43,715 nucleotides of DNA from Balneolia bacterium (lineage in GTDB: Bacteria > Bacteroidota > Rhodothermia > Balneolales > Cyclonatronaceae): positions 1 to 43,715 of the forward strand of contig PXCK01000109.1 in NCBI GenBank assembly GCA_003566635.1, read 5' to 3'. Made by a program: the position numbers and the translations under genes. How positions within the stretch are numbered: position 1 is the first letter of the stretch; each line of letters opens with the position of its first letter. The notes beneath the pieces are model-generated. The model made no database searches, had not been told where the DNA came from, and worked only from the letters and a program-made list of their open reading frames with translations. This document shows, piece by piece, positions 18,041-27,068 of this stretch.

Positions 18041-18577
18041 TTATAATTTTTTTCGCACACATTCCTGCAGTTGTTTTTGGATACGGTGTCGTCTCACCCA
18101 AACGTTACTTTCGGATATATCAAACTTAGTGCCAATATCAGCAGCTCGGGCATCCGGGTTATTCAAAATGTAAGACATAAACCTTCTGTGGATTTCTTCT
18201 AACTTTTCCAGACAGAAATCTAAAATCTTTTTAAGCTCTTGATTTATAAAAATATCATAAGGGTCTTTTTGTTTGCTATCGAAGTCGGTTTGCTCAGTTT
18301 TCACCTCTTTTGTAGTTGCCCGGTATGTTTTTAGAAAATAGTTTTTTAAAATCTGTCTTGCGTAACCTCCTGCATTCTCCGGAATATCTTCCCTAACCTG
18401 AGCAACTTCCATCATTTTTAGTATGGTGTCTTGTGCACAATCCTCAGCATCCTGTTCACTTGCACTAAATGTAAACCTTAAATAAGATACCATAACTTTT
18501 AAAACCACAGGAGTTAGTCTGTTGATCTCTTTTTCATCTTTTTCGTAAATAGCCTTAAATAGTAAATCAAATTCCAT
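18041..18577 (-). CDS. ECF-type RNA polymerase sigma factor
   Basis: A 178-residue sigma-70-family protein with region 2 (about 20-85; QDAEDCAQDTILKMMEV as the region 2.2/2.3 core) and region 4 (about 120-175; helix-turn-helix AADIGTKFDISESNVWVRRHRIQKQL). The linker is short and there is no region 1 or 3, as expected for ECF factors. The downstream membrane TPR protein is its likely regulator. A TATATTTG motif, resembling the Bacteroidota minus-7 box TAnnTTTG, lies upstream near 18680, but no clear minus-33 TTTG accompanies it. Target promoters are unknown. Confidence 0.88.
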   Translation of the reverse strand: MEFDLLFKAIYEKDEKEINRLTPVVLKVMVSYLRFTFSASEQDAEDCAQDTILKMMEVAQVREDIPENAGGYARQILKNYFLKTYRATTKEVKTEQTDFDSKQKDPYDIFINQELKKILDFCLEKLEEIHRRFMSYILNNPDARAADIGTKFDISESNVWVRRHRIQKQLQECVRKKL

Positions 18578-18722
18578 CGTCCCTAGAGTTAAATTTTTTG
18601 CCCTTATGGATTTTGGATTATAAAGAAAAAAAATGAATAATATATCGTAGAAATAATCTCTGCTATGATTTTATATCAAATATAGTCAAGCAAAAGAAAG
18701 AAATTGAAGGACTCGAAATGGT

Positions 18723-20084
18723 TTACTTTCCGATACAAAAACGGCTAAAAATCGAGTCGAGCAGATCCTCGGTTGTAATCTCTCCGGTTATGGTTCCTAG
18801 TTCATGAAGTGCCGCTCTCAGGTCTATAGATAAGAAATCGCCCGTAATACCGTCGTCCAGTGCTTTTAGCGCGGCATCTATATGCTCTTTGGTTTTTACA
18901 AGTGCATCTCTATGCCGACTGGATGTAATAATAAGTCCGGATGTGTCAATTTCTTTAGAGCCCAAAACCGTATTTTTCATACGCTGCTTAAGATCTGTTA
19001 TCCCTTCTTCCAACTTAGCAGAAATGAGCAAATCATAGTGATTATTGTCTATTGATTTATCAAAAGCGAGGTCTTTTTTTGTGCCAATTATCAATACAGG
19101 TTTTTCGGGATGATTATTCTTAAAGCTTTCTGCTAGTTTTCTCTCATCGGTTGTATTGAGGGTCAAGTCAATCAAAAAAATTACAAGATCGGCTTCGAGT
19201 AGTGCTTTCTCCGATCTGCGAACTCCCTCTGCTTCAATTTGGTCATCCGTAATCCGTATGCCTGCTGTATCAGTCAGAGTAAATAAAAGACCATCATAAC
19301 TCCAGTCGGCATCAATCACATCACGGGTAGTTCCGGCTATTTCCGACACTATGGCGCGCTCGCGTCCCATAAGGGTGTTCATAAGGGTTGATTTACCCGC
19401 ATTTGGTGCTCCGGCAAAAACCGTTTTCACCCCGTGTTTAACCAACCTCCCGGTTTCGTAGGTTTCCAATAAGCGATTAATTTCAATAACCAACTCATTC
19501 AGGAGTTTTCTTAGCTGGTCACGGCTAGCAAACTCAACATCCTCTTCTATAAAATCGAGTTCGAGTTCAACCAAAGCGGTGGCATCAATTATTTGCTGAC
19601 GAAATTGTTTGATGTGTGACCCTAACTTTCCATCAAGTTGCTGGCGGGAAGATTCCGTTGCTTTCCTGCTTTTTGCATGGATGAGGTCGGCTACCGCTTC
19701 TGCCTGAGATAAATCCAGTTTACCATTTAAAAAAGCCCGCATCGTAAACTCACCCGGTTCGGCAGGCTTAGCACCGGCAGAGAGTACAGCCTCGAGAACC
19801 AATTGGTTGTTTAACACACCACCGTGACATGAAATCTCGACGGTGTCCTCGCCTGTGTAAGAGTTTGGATTTTTAAATAGGGAAATAAGTACATCGTCAA
19901 TAACCCTACCATTATGTTCAATCTTGCCATAATGAATGGTGTGTGATGCTGCATCCTGAATATTTTTACCCTTAAAAATTTTTCCGGTTATAGAGAATGC
20001 GTCTTTACCGGAAACACGAATAACGGCAATTCCACCTTCTCCGGGCGGGGTTGCGACAGCAGCTATAGAATGGTTTGAAATCAT
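18723..20084 (-). CDS. mnmE: tRNA uridine-5-carboxymethylaminomethyl modification GTPase MnmE
   Basis: MnmE, with MnmG, installs the cmnm5 group on U34 of certain tRNAs. The 453-residue protein has an N-terminal tetrahydrofolate-binding domain (about 1-118), helical domains, and an inserted G domain with G1 GAPNAGKS (225-232), G2 GTTRD and G3 DTAG (272-275). The C-terminal catalytic FCIGK has its conserved cysteine at 450. The second G-domain motif is GTKKDL in place of the more usual NKxD, a common variation. It appears to be a single-gene unit; mnmG is not in this window. Confidence 0.96.
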   Translation of the reverse strand: MISNHSIAAVATPPGEGGIAVIRVSGKDAFSITGKIFKGKNIQDAASHTIHYGKIEHNGRVIDDVLISLFKNPNSYTGEDTVEISCHGGVLNNQLVLEAVLSAGAKPAEPGEFTMRAFLNGKLDLSQAEAVADLIHAKSRKATESSRQQLDGKLGSHIKQFRQQIIDATALVELELDFIEEDVEFASRDQLRKLLNELVIEINRLLETYETGRLVKHGVKTVFAGAPNAGKSTLMNTLMGRERAIVSEIAGTTRDVIDADWSYDGLLFTLTDTAGIRITDDQIEAEGVRRSEKALLEADLVIFLIDLTLNTTDERKLAESFKNNHPEKPVLIIGTKKDLAFDKSIDNNHYDLLISAKLEEGITDLKQRMKNTVLGSKEIDTSGLIITSSRHRDALVKTKEHIDAALKALDDGITGDFLSIDLRAALHELGTITGEITTEDLLDSIFSRFCIGK

Positions 20085-20268
20085 AAATAGGTTTAACTTT
20101 CAGACATTTCTTTTAAAATACCACCTTTATTATAACTAATTATAAATCTCAATTAATTTAAGCCTATCTCCCTTTGCTCTCTTAACCTTAAAATTTACCC
20201 ACTTGTATCACATAACATGGCTTGTTATTTTGATTTCATTTTAATCACCTAAATCACATGCCTGTTTT

Positions 20269-21642
20269 ATGAAGTTTCAAATGCCGCATACGCTCACGCT
20301 TTTATTCTTTTTAATGGTTGCAGCTTTGGTGGCAACATGGATCATTCCACAAGGGCAATTTGCAACTGAAGTGGTTGATGGCCGAACAGTAGTTGTTCCC
20401 GGCACTTTTCAGGTGGTTGAAGATGCCGACCGATTAGGTCCTATAGAGCTTTTTACTGCAATCCCGCGTTCATTTGCTGCTGCTCAGGATATCATTTTCT
20501 TCCTGTTCATCATTGGTGGGGTAATGGCGGTTATTCGTAAAACAGGCGCTATTGATGCTCTTTTAGGCCGGTTACTTGAACGGTTTAACGAGAAACCTGC
20601 TACCCTCATTTTTATCGTAATCTTTGTATTTGCTCTGGCATCCAGTGCGGTTGGGGCTTCTGCAGAATACATTCCGTTTGTACTCATTTTGGTTGCTCTT
20701 TGTCGCTCCTTGAAAATGGATACCATGACAGCCGTTGGAATTATTATTGCCGGATATGGTATTGGGTATGGTGCCGCGGCTTTTAATCAATATACTGTTG
20801 TGGTTGCTCAAGGTGTTGCCGGGCTGCCAACCTATTCGGGAATGGAGGTTCGATTAGCAATTATGGTACCATTTGTTCTTATTGGAGCACATCATGTATG
20901 GAGCTATGCTAGAGGCGTACAGCTTGACCCATCCCGCAGTTTAATGGTTGGCGTTGAATCGCATGTGCAGGGGTCAGCTGAAAAAACGTATCCTGCTCTA
21001 ACAATGACACATCGCCTCATTTTAGTTGCTTTCATCCTCACACTTGGTATTGCTGTATATGGTATTCGTTATCAGGGTTGGTATCTCATTGAGCTTGGTG
21101 CCGCTTTTGTAATTCTGGGAATCGTTGCTGCAGCCATCGGACGAATTGGCCCCAGCTTAATGGCTAAAGAATTTGTAATTGGTGCACGAGAACTAACCGA
21201 GACAGCCTTACTGGTTGGTGTAGCACGTGGTATTGCGCTAATTATGGAAGATGGACAAATCCTGCACTCCATTGTCCATGCGTTATCCGTTCCGCTTTCA
21301 ATGGTTGGAGCCGAGCTGGCAGCAGTCGGAATGATGATTATGCAAACCATTTTAAATCTTTTTGTACCATCAGGTAGTGGACAGGCTTTCGTAACCATGC
21401 CGTTAATGGCACCACTTAGTGATCTCTTAGGTATTTCACGACAAATAGCCGTACAGGCTTTTCTCTTTGGTGATGGCTTTGCCAATATGCTTGTACCAAC
21501 AAATGCCGTATTGATGGGTATCCTTGGTATGGCTGGCGTACCTTACGACCGTTGGTTCCGCTTTTGTATGCCGCTTTTATTAAAACTCCTCGCTTTTGCC
21601 GCCGTCTGTATGGTGTTTATGGTTTGGCTTGGCTTTTCCTGA
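20269..21642 (+). CDS. YfcC/DcuC-family membrane carrier
   Basis: A 457-residue integral membrane protein with about 12 hydrophobic segments, of the YfcC branch of the DcuC/ArcD-like superfamily (MPHTLTLLF start, TWIIPQGQF early loop, VPSGSGQAFVTMPLMAPLSDL near the C-terminus). Family members are thought to move dicarboxylates, amino acids or peptides across the inner membrane, but the substrate cannot be read here. It is followed 34 bp later by a sodium symporter and then a propeller lipoprotein, suggesting one transport operon. Confidence 0.85.
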   Translation: MKFQMPHTLTLLFFLMVAALVATWIIPQGQFATEVVDGRTVVVPGTFQVVEDADRLGPIELFTAIPRSFAAAQDIIFFLFIIGGVMAVIRKTGAIDALLGRLLERFNEKPATLIFIVIFVFALASSAVGASAEYIPFVLILVALCRSLKMDTMTAVGIIIAGYGIGYGAAAFNQYTVVVAQGVAGLPTYSGMEVRLAIMVPFVLIGAHHVWSYARGVQLDPSRSLMVGVESHVQGSAEKTYPALTMTHRLILVAFILTLGIAVYGIRYQGWYLIELGAAFVILGIVAAAIGRIGPSLMAKEFVIGARELTETALLVGVARGIALIMEDGQILHSIVHALSVPLSMVGAELAAVGMMIMQTILNLFVPSGSGQAFVTMPLMAPLSDLLGISRQIAVQAFLFGDGFANMLVPTNAVLMGILGMAGVPYDRWFRFCMPLLLKLLAFAAVCMVFMVWLGFS

Positions 21643-21676
21643 TTTACACATTCATCATAATCCCAATTAAGTAAAA

Positions 21677-23173
21677 ATGTCCATTTTTTTCTGGGTTGTT
21701 ATCGGATATCTGATACTTTTGATGACCATTTCGGTTATTAAAAGTCGTGCCATTAAAAATCAGGATGATTTTATGGTGGCCGGCCGAAAAGTCCCAACAT
21801 ACAAATTAGTGGGCACGCTTCTCTGTACGTGGCTCGGCTCAGGCACGCTGCTGGCAGGAGCCGGATTTGCCGCACGAGTTGGAATTTCTGAACTTTGGCT
21901 GGCAGCAGGTGCATGGATTGGTATCATCATAGTATTTTTTCTGGCAGCTAAAGTTCGCAGAATAGCCCAATATACCGTCCCCGATATCCTTGAATTGCGT
22001 TACAACAAATGGGCACGAATATTAGGAACCCTCGTAATAGTAATAGCATACGTTACCATAGTGGGGTATCAATTCAGGGGTGGCGGCATGGTGTTAAATC
22101 TGGTTGCTGGAATACCGGAGTGGCAGGGCGTTTTGCTAACTGCTGCCTTCATCATTACTTTTACGGCATTTGCCGGAATGCTTTCCATTGTTTCGGTTGA
22201 TATTATTAACGGCGCCGTTATTACCGTTGCTGTATTGGTGGCACTCCCTCTTGTTTTCTTTAATCTGGGTGGATTTGAGTACGCCACAACCCAACTCGAC
22301 CCTCAGTTATTTAGCGTAACGGGTGGTCACGATTGGATTTGGATTATGGGCGTTTTCTTCCCGACGTTTCTTTTGCTTATGGGCGAGTCGAATATGTATC
22401 AAAAGTTTTACTCCGCCAAGAGTGAAAAATCTGCAAAAACCGCAGTAGTTTGGTGGGTGATTGGTACCATTATTATTGAAACCGCCATAGCCACGCTCGC
22501 TATCTTTGCATTCAGTCACTTCAACTCCCTCAGTCCTGATAGCATCTCGTTTCTGTCAGAAGAAAACAGTGAACGCATCATCTTACATACGGCACGCTAC
22601 GCAGTAGAGGTTGGAGTTCCTCTAATTGGAGGGTTATTCCTGATTTGCGCCGGCGTTGCAATTATTACATCTACCGGTAATAGCTTTTTGCTAACGCCAT
22701 CAACCAACTTAACGCGTGATATTTACCAGCGATTTATCAATCCCCAGGCTGATGAAAAACGTATTGTGTTTTTCCAAAGGATGATGGTTGTGGTGTTAGG
22801 CTGTGTTGCATGGTTGCTGCTTACCCAATTCCGCACCATACTTGACATGGCATTTACTGCCTACACTATGATTGGAGCCGGACTTACTCCCGCGCTTCTA
22901 GCTGCTTTTTTATGGAAACGGGTAACCACAGCCGGCGGGGTTGCATCCATTGCAACGGGTATGTCGGTTACATTGCTCATTACCGTTTTGAATCGTGTTT
23001 TGGCTGAACCGGTTATAAGTACGGAATATATCGTATTACCGTCAGCCGGAGCTTCCATCCTTGTTTTAATTGTAGTTTCTCTCTTGACCCAACCTGATCC
23101 AAAAGAAAAGTGGTCGAAGTTCTACGAAGAGGATGAAGTATCCTTAGATGACATCATAAACGAAGACAACTAA
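21677..23173 (+). CDS. Sodium:solute symporter family (SSS) protein
   Basis: A 498-residue protein with about 13 membrane segments. The N-terminal signature (DDFMVAGRKVPTYKL, LLCTWLGSGTLLAGAG) is that of the LeuT-fold sodium:solute symporter family. These carriers use the sodium gradient to import sugars, amino acids, vitamins or organic acids; the substrate here is unknown. A marine or saline lifestyle would fit. Its stop overlaps the start of the next gene (TAATG), implying translational coupling. Confidence 0.88.
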   Translation: MSIFFWVVIGYLILLMTISVIKSRAIKNQDDFMVAGRKVPTYKLVGTLLCTWLGSGTLLAGAGFAARVGISELWLAAGAWIGIIIVFFLAAKVRRIAQYTVPDILELRYNKWARILGTLVIVIAYVTIVGYQFRGGGMVLNLVAGIPEWQGVLLTAAFIITFTAFAGMLSIVSVDIINGAVITVAVLVALPLVFFNLGGFEYATTQLDPQLFSVTGGHDWIWIMGVFFPTFLLLMGESNMYQKFYSAKSEKSAKTAVVWWVIGTIIIETAIATLAIFAFSHFNSLSPDSISFLSEENSERIILHTARYAVEVGVPLIGGLFLICAGVAIITSTGNSFLLTPSTNLTRDIYQRFINPQADEKRIVFFQRMMVVVLGCVAWLLLTQFRTILDMAFTAYTMIGAGLTPALLAAFLWKRVTTAGGVASIATGMSVTLLITVLNRVLAEPVISTEYIVLPSAGASILVLIVVSLLTQPDPKEKWSKFYEEDEVSLDDIINEDN

Positions 23174-24336
23174 TGCTATTCAGATACTCTTTTTTTTGCA
23201 TTTTATTATGTTCGATAATTTTGACCGCCTGTTTACCTGAACCTGTTGAAATATCGGGTGATTTTCCTGGAGTGGGCGCAGAAATTGAAGATGTGGTGTC
23301 TCTGGATTCAAGTACTCCGACCACTTTTGAAGGCTCTGTTATTTTGAAACTCTCTGACGATGATTTACCGGTCTTCTTTGGCAGAATCAACCAAATTGAA
23401 GTTCTGGAAGATGGCAGCTTTATAGCTTTCGATACCGCTCAGGTTCACATTTTGCTTTTTGACAAAGAGGGCAATTTTGTTGAATTTTTTGGTGATGAAG
23501 GTGAAGGTCCCGGTAGTTTTTCAAGGGAGGCTGTCATTAAAGTTTATGACGGAAATATTTATGTATTCGACCGATTGGGATATAAGATTGATGTATTTAC
23601 CCATCAGAATGGAAGCTGGACATACACCAAAACCTATACCCTCGAAAATATTGATGGAGACCGACCGGATACGCTTATAGATGTGAATTCAGAGTTTTTC
23701 AGCATTCGGTACCGTCATAACCGTACTAGGCAAGGGAAGACATTTTCCGTTTCCCATTTGGTACAGATTTCAAAACAAAGCCCAGAGGATGTTCAAACCT
23801 GGCTGGTAGAATATCCGCCCATTAATTTGTTTTTTGAAGATCTTGGCGGGTTTTGGGCATCCTATCCCGGTCCGTTTACACCTTTGCCGGTCGTTGGGGT
23901 TACATCAAACAGTGATATCATAAGCGCCAGAACCGACCTATTTCGGTTTTTACGTTCGGATTCAAACGGTAATCCCGTTAACGTCACCGAGAAAATTGTC
24001 GAGCCGCTTCCACTAACACCAGAACAAAAGCAAAACGTGAGCGGATTTGCCGACAGGATTATGGATTTGGTACAGGAAAACATGCCCGATTTTCGTCCGC
24101 CGGTAATCAACCGAATTTTCCCTGATAATGAAAACAACTTATGGGCCGGCTACATAAATGAAAACGAAAGCTATCAGGAGTGGTTATTAATCAACGAACA
24201 TGGGGGTTCCGAGAAATCAATCCGTTTTGATTTAGACGTTCAGATTTTGAATTATAAAAATGGATTATTTTACGGGCTTATCGAAAATCAAGAGGGTGTG
24301 ATGGTTCCGGTTGTAATTGGAATGAGTGAGAGCTAA
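23173..24336 (+). CDS. Six-bladed beta-propeller lipoprotein
   Basis: This 387-residue exported protein has a lipoprotein signal peptide (lipobox LTAC near residue 18-21) and repeating beta-propeller blades of the NHL/6-bladed type seen in Bacteroidota (QIEVLEDGSFIAFD, HILLFDKEGNFVEFFGDEGEGPGSF, KVYDGNIYVFDRLGYKIDVF). Such propellers bind ligands or act as surface scaffolds; no catalytic function is evident. It overlaps the symporter stop by one base and is likely co-translated with it, perhaps a binding partner for the same substrate. Confidence 0.8.
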   Translation: MLFRYSFFCILLCSIILTACLPEPVEISGDFPGVGAEIEDVVSLDSSTPTTFEGSVILKLSDDDLPVFFGRINQIEVLEDGSFIAFDTAQVHILLFDKEGNFVEFFGDEGEGPGSFSREAVIKVYDGNIYVFDRLGYKIDVFTHQNGSWTYTKTYTLENIDGDRPDTLIDVNSEFFSIRYRHNRTRQGKTFSVSHLVQISKQSPEDVQTWLVEYPPINLFFEDLGGFWASYPGPFTPLPVVGVTSNSDIISARTDLFRFLRSDSNGNPVNVTEKIVEPLPLTPEQKQNVSGFADRIMDLVQENMPDFRPPVINRIFPDNENNLWAGYINENESYQEWLLINEHGGSEKSIRFDLDVQILNYKNGLFYGLIENQEGVMVPVVIGMSES

Positions 24337-24344
24337 GGTGCTTT

Positions 24345-24803
24345 TCATTTAAAAAGCCGGATATCGAAACGGAAATCCTTAGACTCAACTATTTTTATAT
24401 CACGAATATTGGCATGATTTGGGTTAATTAAATAATTAAATTCTCCATCTACTGTTGCTGATGGTACTTTAAGGACTAAAAATTTATTGGTTTTTATAAA
24501 ATCGTCACCTATGGCTTGAGTGGCAGAACTATAAGTTATTGAATTCCACCCATTGGGTAAATCATGAGTTGGAATCTCCTGAATATCAACTGAATCGGGA
24601 ATTTCAATACTCAAAATTTTATAGTCTACAGGTAAATAACCGAAAGGAATATGAACTGCCACTTCAACCATGCATAATGCTCTTGTTTGTGAGGTGTACA
24701 CAACCGGAACCCCTTTACTATTCCATCTCCCCCCGGCTAAACGTGCTCCCTGACCTGATAAATCGTTTTCATATTTACCTTTACAAATACGATAAACAAT
24801 CAT
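24345..24803 (-). CDS. RES-domain toxin of a RES-Xre toxin-antitoxin pair
   Basis: RES toxins degrade cellular NAD+, by hydrolysis or phosphorolysis. This 152-residue protein has the family pattern: YRICKGKYENDLSGQGARLAGGRW near the start with R21 and R26, Y36 in VVYTS, E47 in CMVEVAVH, and the C-terminal PSATVDGEFNYLINPNH with S115, N123 and H130. The length is normal and the key residues appear intact, so it is probably active. Its ATG overlaps the antitoxin stop by 4 bp (ATGA), the usual coupling, which helps keep antitoxin in excess. Confidence 0.92.
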   Translation of the reverse strand: MIVYRICKGKYENDLSGQGARLAGGRWNSKGVPVVYTSQTRALCMVEVAVHIPFGYLPVDYKILSIEIPDSVDIQEIPTHDLPNGWNSITYSSATQAIGDDFIKTNKFLVLKVPSATVDGEFNYLINPNHANIRDIKIVESKDFRFDIRLFK

Positions 24804-25228
24804 GCGAGTACGCCATGTTCAATTCTCAGTAGTTCATCTTTTATTAACTCAACTCCAAATCTACTATCTAAAAGCTCAACAGGTTTAATTCCACCAAGTG
24901 CAGTATTGGGGCTGTTAATCCATGCGAAAAAGTTTTCAGGTTTACCAAATACTTCAACCCCCTTATCTAATAAGAGCACAATTTCAACAACTTTCTCGGT
25001 TTGGGTAAGGTTAAACGTCTTTTTTTCTTTTTGGTAACGCTGTATAGTACGCTCGGACAAATTCAAGAAAGTTGACCATTCCTCTAGATTGAAGGGTGTT
25101 TTTTCAACCAATTTTTTGAACGCCGCATAGGTAATTCCCTTCCGGGATAACTCTACAAGTTCCAATAGATTTAAATCTTTGTTTTGTTTGTCTGTAAGGA
25201 GGATATCCAAACTTGCTGAAGTTGACAT
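24800..25228 (-). CDS. Xre/MbcA/ParS-type antitoxin (DUF2384)
   Basis: From the ATG at 25228 the antitoxin has 142 residues; a longer frame from 25282 would start inside the operator region and is unlikely. It has an Xre-like helix-turn-helix (LEEWSTFLNLSERTIQRYQ) and a C-terminal toxin-binding domain (FGKPENFFAWINSPNTALGG, KPVELLDSRFGVELIKDELLRIEHG). It should bind and neutralise the RES toxin and repress its own promoter. A perfect 11-bp inverted repeat covering the candidate -35 lies about 50 bp upstream. The gene is 112 bp downstream of a Nudix gene on the same strand. Confidence 0.92.
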   Translation of the reverse strand: MSTSASLDILLTDKQNKDLNLLELVELSRKGITYAAFKKLVEKTPFNLEEWSTFLNLSERTIQRYQKEKKTFNLTQTEKVVEIVLLLDKGVEVFGKPENFFAWINSPNTALGGIKPVELLDSRFGVELIKDELLRIEHGVLA

Positions 25229-25258
25229 TGTAATTCTATTTAGTGGGTATTTCTTATT

Positions 25259-25307
25259 ATAATAAACGCAATAAGGCGACATTTGTCAAGATTTTTTTGA
25301 CAAATGT
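25259..25307 (-). promoter_or_regulatory. Toxin-antitoxin promoter with 11-bp operator palindrome
   Basis: ACATTTGTCAA (25279-25289), a 7-nt spacer and TTGACAAATGT (25297-25307) form a perfect inverted repeat. On the minus strand the proximal arm contains TTGACA (25284-25289), with TTTATT 17 nt downstream (25261-25266) or TATTAT 19 nt downstream (25259-25264) as the -10. An Xre antitoxin binding here would block the -35, as expected for autoregulation. Confidence 0.65.
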
Positions 25308-25340
25308 TAATTTTGTATTTTTGTTTTTAGCACAAATAAA

Positions 25341-25934
25341 TCACATCGAAACCTCAAACGGTTCATGTTTCCGCCACCAGCGCTCGGCTCTCAGCACGGT
25401 TATAATCGTTTTTGAATCGGTAATATCCCCTGATTCTATCATTTCGAGCACTGTTTTAAATGGGAATCTATGGCGGGTAAGAAACTCATCATCATCGGGG
25501 TTTTGATCTTGTTCTTTGATATTCCACCCTATAAACAAATGGATGATTTCATCGGAATATCCCACACATGGATGAAATGAGCCAATCTGCTCAAGGTTTT
25601 TACAGGTTAGTCCGGCCTCTTCCTGTAACTCCCGCTTTGCTGTTTGTAGGGGCGTTTCATTGGGGTCCAATTTACCGGCCGGTACTTCAAGGAATACATC
25701 CCCAACCGGATACCGGTACTGACCCACGAGCATTACATCTCCGTTGGCAAATACCGGCAATACAACAGATGCACCCGGATGTTTGATATACTCTCTTCCT
25801 GATGTTTTTCCGTTTGGAAGTTCTACCTCATCTTTCCAAACCTTTAATAAAGCACCATCAAATACTTGTTTTGTCGAAATATTGATTTCTGCATTCCTCT
25901 CAGAAATGGAACGCCATTCTTTATCTTGCTGCAT
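25341..25934 (-). CDS. Nudix hydrolase, ADP-ribose pyrophosphatase-like
   Basis: A 197-residue Nudix protein. The 23-residue Nudix box is complete at 87-109: G87, E93, R101-E102, E105-E106 and G108. The preceding QYRYPVGDVFLEVPAG is typical of ADP-ribose pyrophosphatases (NudF group), which split ADP-ribose into AMP and ribose 5-phosphate. The substrate is inferred from family resemblance. It lies immediately upstream of the NAD-degrading RES toxin module on the same strand, which may be coincidence or functional. A MITE-like element sits 51 bp upstream of its start. Confidence 0.88.
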   Translation of the reverse strand: MQQDKEWRSISERNAEINISTKQVFDGALLKVWKDEVELPNGKTSGREYIKHPGASVVLPVFANGDVMLVGQYRYPVGDVFLEVPAGKLDPNETPLQTAKRELQEEAGLTCKNLEQIGSFHPCVGYSDEIIHLFIGWNIKEQDQNPDDDEFLTRHRFPFKTVLEMIESGDITDSKTIITVLRAERWWRKHEPFEVSM

Positions 25935-25985
25935 TGTGGAACCTTCTAAAAGTTAAATAGTTACACCGTTAGTTCTTCAATAATA

Positions 25986-26220
25986 TTATCCCGGATTATT
26001 CACCAAAAAATTTTCTTGGTAGCAAGGCGAAGGTGGAAAATCAGCGGAAGGGTACCTTAGTACCCTGAGCATGAATTTTTCAACTTCAACGAAGCTAACA
26101 TGGAAATTTTGCAGCATTCTAACCACACCCAAATTTGAGTGCGTGTAGTATTTTTCTATATACAATATTTTTAATAGCATAAGATTTAAATTTTATACTT
26201 TCGTGAATAATTCGGGTTAA
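25986..26220 (-). mobile_element. MITE-like element, copy 2
   Basis: A 235-bp copy in the opposite orientation to copy 1, bounded by TTATCCCGGATTATTCAC and GTGAATAATTCGGGTTAA-type ends. Its left end has one change in the TTAA. It lies in the divergent promoter region between the Nudix and DUF3047 genes, so it may influence either promoter. An internal frame (25986-26180, minus) is part of the element. Confidence 0.88.
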
Positions 26221-26272
26221 TCCGATTTGCACTCAACTCCGTATTTGCAAATAAGATATATCAGTTATCAAA

Positions 26273-26286
26273 TTAATCTGAATTAA
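26273..26286. promoter_or_regulatory. TTAATCTGAATTAA palindrome upstream of DUF3047 gene
   Basis: This 14-mer differs by one base from TTAATCTAAATTAA at 11229-11242, in the receptor/oxidase promoter region. It is 47 bp upstream of the DUF3047 start. A shared regulator is possible, but AT-rich palindromes arise easily. Confidence 0.25.
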
Positions 26287-26333
26287 CAAATTACGATATC
26301 TAATTGGCAATTAGTATTTGAGAAAGCCCTATT

Positions 26334-27068
26334 ATGAAAATCACATTCTTGTCACAATCAATTCTTACTACCTTCATCCTGCTACTATCTGTAATAGATG
26401 TTGGTATTTTTAGCACCAAAAATACAGGTGAAGAAATTAGCGGGTGGAAAGAAATGAACTTTAGAGGTATTACACCAACGGAGTACAAACTGTACGATTA
26501 TGATGGAAAAACGGTCGTTAAAGCAATTAGCAATAATTCATCATCTGGGCTAATTAAAGAAGTGGAAATTGATTTGAAGGAGTTCCCCATCCTCAACTGG
26601 GAGTGGAAGGTAACAGGAATTTTTGAGGATGGCGATGTTTTTAAAAAATCGGGTGATGATTATCCTGCCCGAATTTATCTCGTATTTGATTATGATATAA
26701 AAAATTTAAGCCGGGGTAAAAGAAATCAAATCCGTTTACTTAGAACTTTCTATGGACAGGTTCCCACCAGAGCTATCAACTATATTTATGAAAGTCGGGC
26801 CGAAGTTGGGACTATAGTTGAAAATCCCTATACCGATTTGGTAACGATGGTTGTTGTGGATAGCGGCACCGATAGCCTGAATGAATGGCAATCATACAGC
26901 CGAAATGTTTATGAAGATTATCTGGAAATATTTGGGGAAGAACCACCAAAAGTTATAGGTGTAGCCATAATGACCGACAGCGATGATACAGGCGAATCTA
27001 CAACAACCTATTTTGGTGATATCTATTTCGAAGAATCAAATTCCGAGAGTTTATCTGCGGAGAATTGA
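26334..27068 (+). CDS. DUF3047 family exported protein
   Basis: A 244-residue protein with an N-terminal hydrophobic signal sequence (about 1-25). The body matches the DUF3047 pattern: LNWEWKV, DDYPARIYLVF, a tyrosine-rich NYIYESRAEVGT segment, SYSRNVYEDYLEIFGEEPPKVIGVAIMTDSD (split here as SRNVYEDYLEIFGEEPP and AIMTDSDDTGEST), and a final YFGDIYFE strand. The fold resembles carbohydrate-binding jelly rolls, but no function is established. It stands alone, flanked by MITE-like copies on both sides. Confidence 0.82.
   Translation: MKITFLSQSILTTFILLLSVIDVGIFSTKNTGEEISGWKEMNFRGITPTEYKLYDYDGKTVVKAISNNSSSGLIKEVEIDLKEFPILNWEWKVTGIFEDGDVFKKSGDDYPARIYLVFDYDIKNLSRGKRNQIRLLRTFYGQVPTRAINYIYESRAEVGTIVENPYTDLVTMVVVDSGTDSLNEWQSYSRNVYEDYLEIFGEEPPKVIGVAIMTDSDDTGESTTTYFGDIYFEESNSESLSAEN

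Noticed and set aside
21072-21485. 137-residue minus-strand frame
   Set aside because: Antisense to the YfcC-family carrier; composition is typical of a shadow frame over a membrane protein.
25986-26180. 64-residue minus-strand frame as an independent gene
   Set aside because: It lies wholly inside a MITE-like element and changes between copies; recorded as a finding, not a gene.
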